Shown here: in pieces, positions 60,345 through 64,000 of the stretch
How the letters are laid out: each line of letters starts with the position of its first letter
How positions within the stretch are numbered: the first letter of the stretch is position 1
Source of the DNA: Isoetes taiwanensis
Lineage: Eukaryota; Streptophyta; Lycopodiopsida; Isoetales; Isoetaceae
Reading direction: 5' to 3'
Length of the DNA stretch: 64,000 nt
Assembly: GCA_021234155.1 (NCBI GenBank)
Contig: JAJEKV010000073.1
Location: 496,213 to 560,212 of the forward strand
Translations under genes and position numbers: made by a program
Notes under the pieces: generated by a model
Seen by the model: the letters and a program-made list of their open reading frames with translations, nothing else
Database searches by the model: none
What the model was told of the DNA's origin: nothing

Positions 60345-60429
60345 TATTTGGAGGGTATGTATATAACGAGCCACTAAGGCCAATTACTTCTTCAAACACA
60401 CTGAATTCTTGCCGCTTTTAATTTAATTA
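60345..60429 (+). repeat. 85-bp repeat shared with 27520-27601
   Basis: Shared CACTAAGGCCAATTAC-like and TTCTTCAAACACAC sequence. At 27601 the match is followed by a T-run; here it is followed by a Helitron end at 60430. Confidence 0.82.
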
Positions 60430-60456
60430 CTAGTAAATTGCCCACCGTTGGTGGGC
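60430..60456 (-). mobile_element. Helitron 3' end in minus orientation
   Basis: A perfect hairpin GCCCACC-GTT-GGTGGGC (60440-60456) and then CTAG (60430-60433) with host T (complement of A at 60429). The 5' end, to the right, was not found. Confidence 0.75.
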
Positions 60457-61419
60457 TGTACATGTGATTGTAGACAAAGATTGTTAAAAAAGCTTGGACA
60501 ATGTTAAAAAAGACAATGTTTTTCTAATGCTCAATGTTTTTTCACCTTGGATATAGAACCATATTTTTTTATAGCATTGAATGAACTTTCCAATGCGTCA
60601 TCACTTCATTTTTATGCATTGCTATAAGTAATTTTAAAAACGTTGAAGATCATTCCAACTACATAAACTGTCATATCAAAATGATCTTATTGCTTGTATG
60701 CAATACCAATAACATGCCAATTCATTGACATTGAATCAAGCTCGTCGGCCAACATACAACATAATCTGTAATCGTGGTTGCAAGTTGAAGCAACCCAAGA
60801 AAGTCTCGTGCATTGCTGTAGAAAAGGAGAAGCGCCCGTTCCTGAGGATGGCCAGGCTACATGGAGAGGATACGAAGGTGTCTTTTGCACCCGTTCCCTA
60901 AGGATTCCTATAACACCGGAAGCATAAACGTAAATGTCAGCACTAGTAATACAATATAATCAGTTACCTCGAAGGATAGTACCATCCATCCATCAATCGA
61001 TCCATCATAGATGTCGATACATCATCCATCATATGAGCTCCTACCCAGACTCAGACTCATGGGGAGAGTAGACTGATGGCTGGGGTCTCAAGATAGAACA
61101 GATCGAGTTATGACAATGACTTGGGTTGGCAATAGGCAATGGCTAGGATTGACCACTCCATCTGTCCCTCCTGTGCATACTATGAAGATGGGATAAATCA
61201 GGCTCTGTCGTGACTGTAACCTGCTGGAGATGTAACCTCTTGGTATCACCCAATGAGGCTACTCCGTGTTGTATCTCCTCGGTCCAATGAGATAGGAAGA
61301 GTTGCATATCCCCTTCCCGAAATACAGTGGTTCGATAGGTGGCTAGAGGATCATGGCGACACATGCCCTTACCCTACTGAACTCCCCAAAACAAGGGCCA
61401 GGCCAACACATGCAGCTCC
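60457..61419. other. Probable Helitron body and flank
   Basis: No gene. CCATCCATCAATCGATCCATC near 60983 is simple sequence. Homology to the LTR-like repeat starts near 61420. Confidence 0.4.
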
Positions 61420-62387
61420 TGAGGGTCAGGGCGACACCATCGACCCAAGAAGTGTCAGACTCATACCCCACCCTTTCAAAGACCGGCTATGAGCCTAGCT
61501 CGCTCCAAGTCCTCAGTAATCATGCTCAGCAGGGACTCCCTCTATGTTGGCACTGAATTCATTATGATGGTGCTTAGCCAATCCATAGCCTCCATAGCCT
61601 GGTGGGCTCTATGCACATGCCACATATAATAGGTACTAAAGGGTCTAAACTAGAAGCACCATCTAAACAAGGCTACTAGGTCTCTACCCCCCTTCCTAAT
61701 ACAAGAGGTGTAAACATGATTAACCAACATCATATATCCACGTAACATGATAAATAATAAGAATCGCATCTAATCCTAATGATATGCATCTAACTTATAG
61801 TTAGAGTTTATTGATTAGGGTTTGGGATCTAAACTGAGGGCTCTAGAATGGCCCTACTAGAGGTACGAATTGCTAATTAACTCACCTGGAATCCTAAGTT
61901 CCAGATGATCTACCACGAAAACTACTCCAAATACTTGCTCCAAAGGAACTTCCACCTGCTCCTGGCGTCTCCATCGCTCTGCACGCAATTTGGGGTAGAT
62001 CCCACTCCTCTTGATGTGCACACATTCCTGGGGCTGGTGTACTATGCTAAAGCCGCAGCGATCCACCAAAAAAGAGTTCCGAAGTGAACATGGTTCCAAT
62101 TTGTTGTTGGAGCCTGAAAATTGGCTTAAGTTTAGGGTTTGGCGATTAGTAGATTGGGGTTAACATGTCACGCCACGTGGCTCCAATAGGGTGCATCCAT
62201 ATGGCGGGTCACCAATAGGATGGAGCCATGTGGAAATGGTTCCATACCTACAGTTGGCTAAGTAATATATAATGACTTAGCCATGTTCCCCTTACCACAC
62301 TAATGTGTACAAGGCTACTAAGTAGGCTTGTATGGTGATGTGGCCTAAAATATACGTACTTATAACGTATATTTTAGGGAAACGTCA
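61420..62387 (-). repeat. 3' LTR region of the Ty3 chromovirus
   Basis: On the minus strand a polypurine tract AGAAGGGGAGAA (62401-62390) is followed by TATGACGTTTCCC; the LTR probably starts TGACG at 62387. It matches, inverted, the segment at 4380-5200. Near its start is a perfect 14-bp inverted repeat CCTAAAATATACGT (62344-62357 with 62365-62378). The inner 3' limit is uncertain. Confidence 0.6.
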
Positions 62388-62829
62388 TATTCTCCCCTTC
62401 TCGCCCTTAACATAATGCTACCCTCAGCATTACGATATGATGAAAAACCTACATCAACTTTACAAGATACAATAATAAGGAATATAGCATTTATTATTTT
62501 TATTGAAGGGTATCAACTTCCAATATTTAATTATAACGATAATTGTGAGGCTATACTTACATCCTTATACAAAATTATATAGCCTTAATAGTTCATCATT
62601 ATAATAGTTGACGACATAATGTCATAACGACATGTTTAGGATTTTATAGTTAAGCACAAAAATCTATAACTCCTATCCTTTCCGTGATGTGCTCCCTCCT
62701 CGATGATCCTCCTTTACTGGCCTGCAATCAGTAGCACATCACGTTAGTCTAGTTAATAAGTTGTGGTTTTAAGGGGATCACCCCCCTAATTACCTCCTTG
62801 AGCTGAACTACTAGCTCAAGTTTATCCCT

Positions 62830-63330
62830 ATTACTTGCGCCCGATCATGGCCCATAAGATTTAAACTTAAGGACTGCCTAAGACGATCCTATCATCGCCC
62901 ATGATCGCACGCTAACCCCTATATGACCTTTGGTCATGCGCACACACAGTGCATCATGACCTATGCGCACACACAGTGCATCATGACCTAAGGAATATTT
63001 AAGATGATATCATCATCGCCCACGATCACATGCCTACTCGTACATGATCTCCCCCAATCATGCACACCCGCAGTGCATCATAGCCCTAAAAAGCCTAGGG
63101 ATCATCTAGGATGATCCCATCATCGCCCATGATCACGTGCTTATTCCTACATGACCTCCCTCGGTCATGCGCACCCGCGGTGCATGGTAGCATAGAGAAC
63201 ATTTAAGATGATCTCATCATCTGCCACACTCACTGACTTAACCTACATGATCTCCAATCATGCACCTCTGCAATGCATCACAGTCTAGAGAACATAATCT
63301 CATCATCGCCCATGATCCAATGTTTATATG
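62830..63330. repeat. Degenerate ~90-120-bp tandem repeats between coding end and LTR
   Basis: CATCATCGCCCATGATCAC-type words recur about five times (near 62890, 63012, 63119, 63210, 63300), each followed by a GTCATGCGCAC and a GTGCAT motif. A perfect 25-bp local duplication (GCGCACACACAGTGCATCATGACC) lies at 62937-62990. Confidence 0.85.
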
Positions 63331-63429
63331 TACGCATCTTAGCTACCCCCGGATGCCTACGCTCTCTCCAACTTAAGCACTTACATGCTAAAGCTACAAT
63401 TTACCTGATGAGTTGGCATTGACTAAGTC

Positions 63430-64000
63430 GGAGGCAACCTGGCCGTCGAATTGCTCCACGAATTGTGGGTATTGCTTTTCGAAATCATAGTTTAACACCC
63501 ACGTCACATCTTCCATGGCCAAATGCTTCACTTGACCAAATATTGAAGGAATTCTGGCCTTCGCATTTTATTGAATGCGTTATCAAGAATTAACTTGCAA
63601 ACAATTTCAAGTTGCTCCTTAGTCATCTGCAACAAGGTTGGGGTCTCCAAAACTTCCTTTAGGTTTGAAGTGTGCTTCTTTAATAAGCTTATGTGGAAGA
63701 CCTTATGCCATAACCTTTAGATGAGCGGATAATTCAAGCTTATAGGATTGGCTCCCTATCCGCTTTACTGACCCCAACTAAGGAGAAGCAAAATTTGCGT
63801 TGTGGTTTCATGGATGTTTGGGTTAAGAAGTGCCAGTCACCCCAAAGTTTACTCTAGTCCTTGTCATAATTTGAGGTAAGAAGGCCCCATCTTGTGATTG
63901 ACATGTTCTAGGTCTTTTTCTATAGATGAACTTTTTCGATTCATAGTAGGCTATCGGGATCCCATCTTAGTAACCCTCCCTCTCCCCACCACTTCCTCTA
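63430..64000 (-). pseudogene. Ty3 chromovirus integrase C-terminus and chromodomain, frame-broken
   Basis: On the minus strand, read leftwards from about 63770, the sequence shows SYKLELSAHLK, then KVFHISLLKKHTSNLKEVLE, then ILDNAFNKMRRPEFLQYLVK and KHLAMEDVTWVLNYDFEKQY. The VFHISLLKK block is the usual integrase C-terminal signature, and YLVKW plus EDVTW define the chromodomain that targets these elements to chromatin. A one-base deletion sits within YLVKW (near 63512), and another frame change lies near 63700. It is the 3' coding end of an element that continues beyond the window. Confidence 0.85.

Noticed and set aside
1-64000. CRISPR arrays, bacterial operons, phage or plasmid genes
   Set aside because: No regularly spaced identical repeats with unique spacers and no prokaryotic gene organisation; the sequence is plant nuclear DNA.

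Overview
The window is nuclear DNA of a land plant. The evidence is a complete five-exon plant VTI1-type v-SNARE gene with standard GT-AG introns, a plant-type U6 snRNA sequence, a 5S rRNA-like sequence, and plant-style L1 LINEs, Helitrons, a CACTA element and a Ty3 chromovirus. The repeat mixture and an unusual reverse transcriptase (RT) element point to a large, repeat-rich genome, possibly a fern or another spore-bearing plant. That placement is a guess. Most long reading frames are transposon relics or products of low-complexity DNA.

Layout: 0-1.2 kb LINE tail; 4.4-5.1 kb LTR-like copy; 6.27-8.10 kb Helitron carrying a 1.6 kb polypyrimidine tract; 9.68-11.28 kb VTI1 (the only gene I regard as clearly intact); 13.1-16.0 kb decayed L1 ORF2 (minus); 16.04-24.64 kb an RT element bounded by two ~2.27 kb direct repeats; 24.66-26.06 kb a decayed L1 ORF1 joined to a U6 snRNA copy (minus); 28.0 kb 5S-like sequence; 29.6-31.5 kb AT-rich repeat and a 0.94 kb Helitron; 33.0-36.8 kb GC-rich LINE relic; 37.0-45.7 kb a T/G-rich non-coding block with many tandem duplications and two identical 250-bp repeats; 46.4-47.3 kb a possible small membrane-protein gene; 47.9-48.55 kb two oppositely oriented fragments of a Fic-like gene; 49.7-51.2 kb a SEC23-like pseudogene; 52.86-58.14 kb a structurally complete CACTA element; 58.9-60.5 kb repeats and two Helitron ends; 61.4-64.0 kb the 3' part of a Ty3 chromovirus.

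The most interesting object is the 16.04-24.64 kb element. Its first exon and first intron lie inside the left direct repeat. They splice in frame into a 514-codon internal ORF of unknown function, which is followed by an RT ORF with recognisable motifs A, B and C. Long direct repeats, retained introns and no visible endonuclease, integrase, protease or RNase H are properties of Penelope-like rather than LTR retroelements, but the RT sequence looks divergent. The element ends in T-runs at the outside of both repeats. It lies between an L1 ORF2 start and an L1 ORF1, so it may have inserted into a single L1.

All calls come from reading the sequence by eye. Similarities to protein families are from memory and were not tested by any search.
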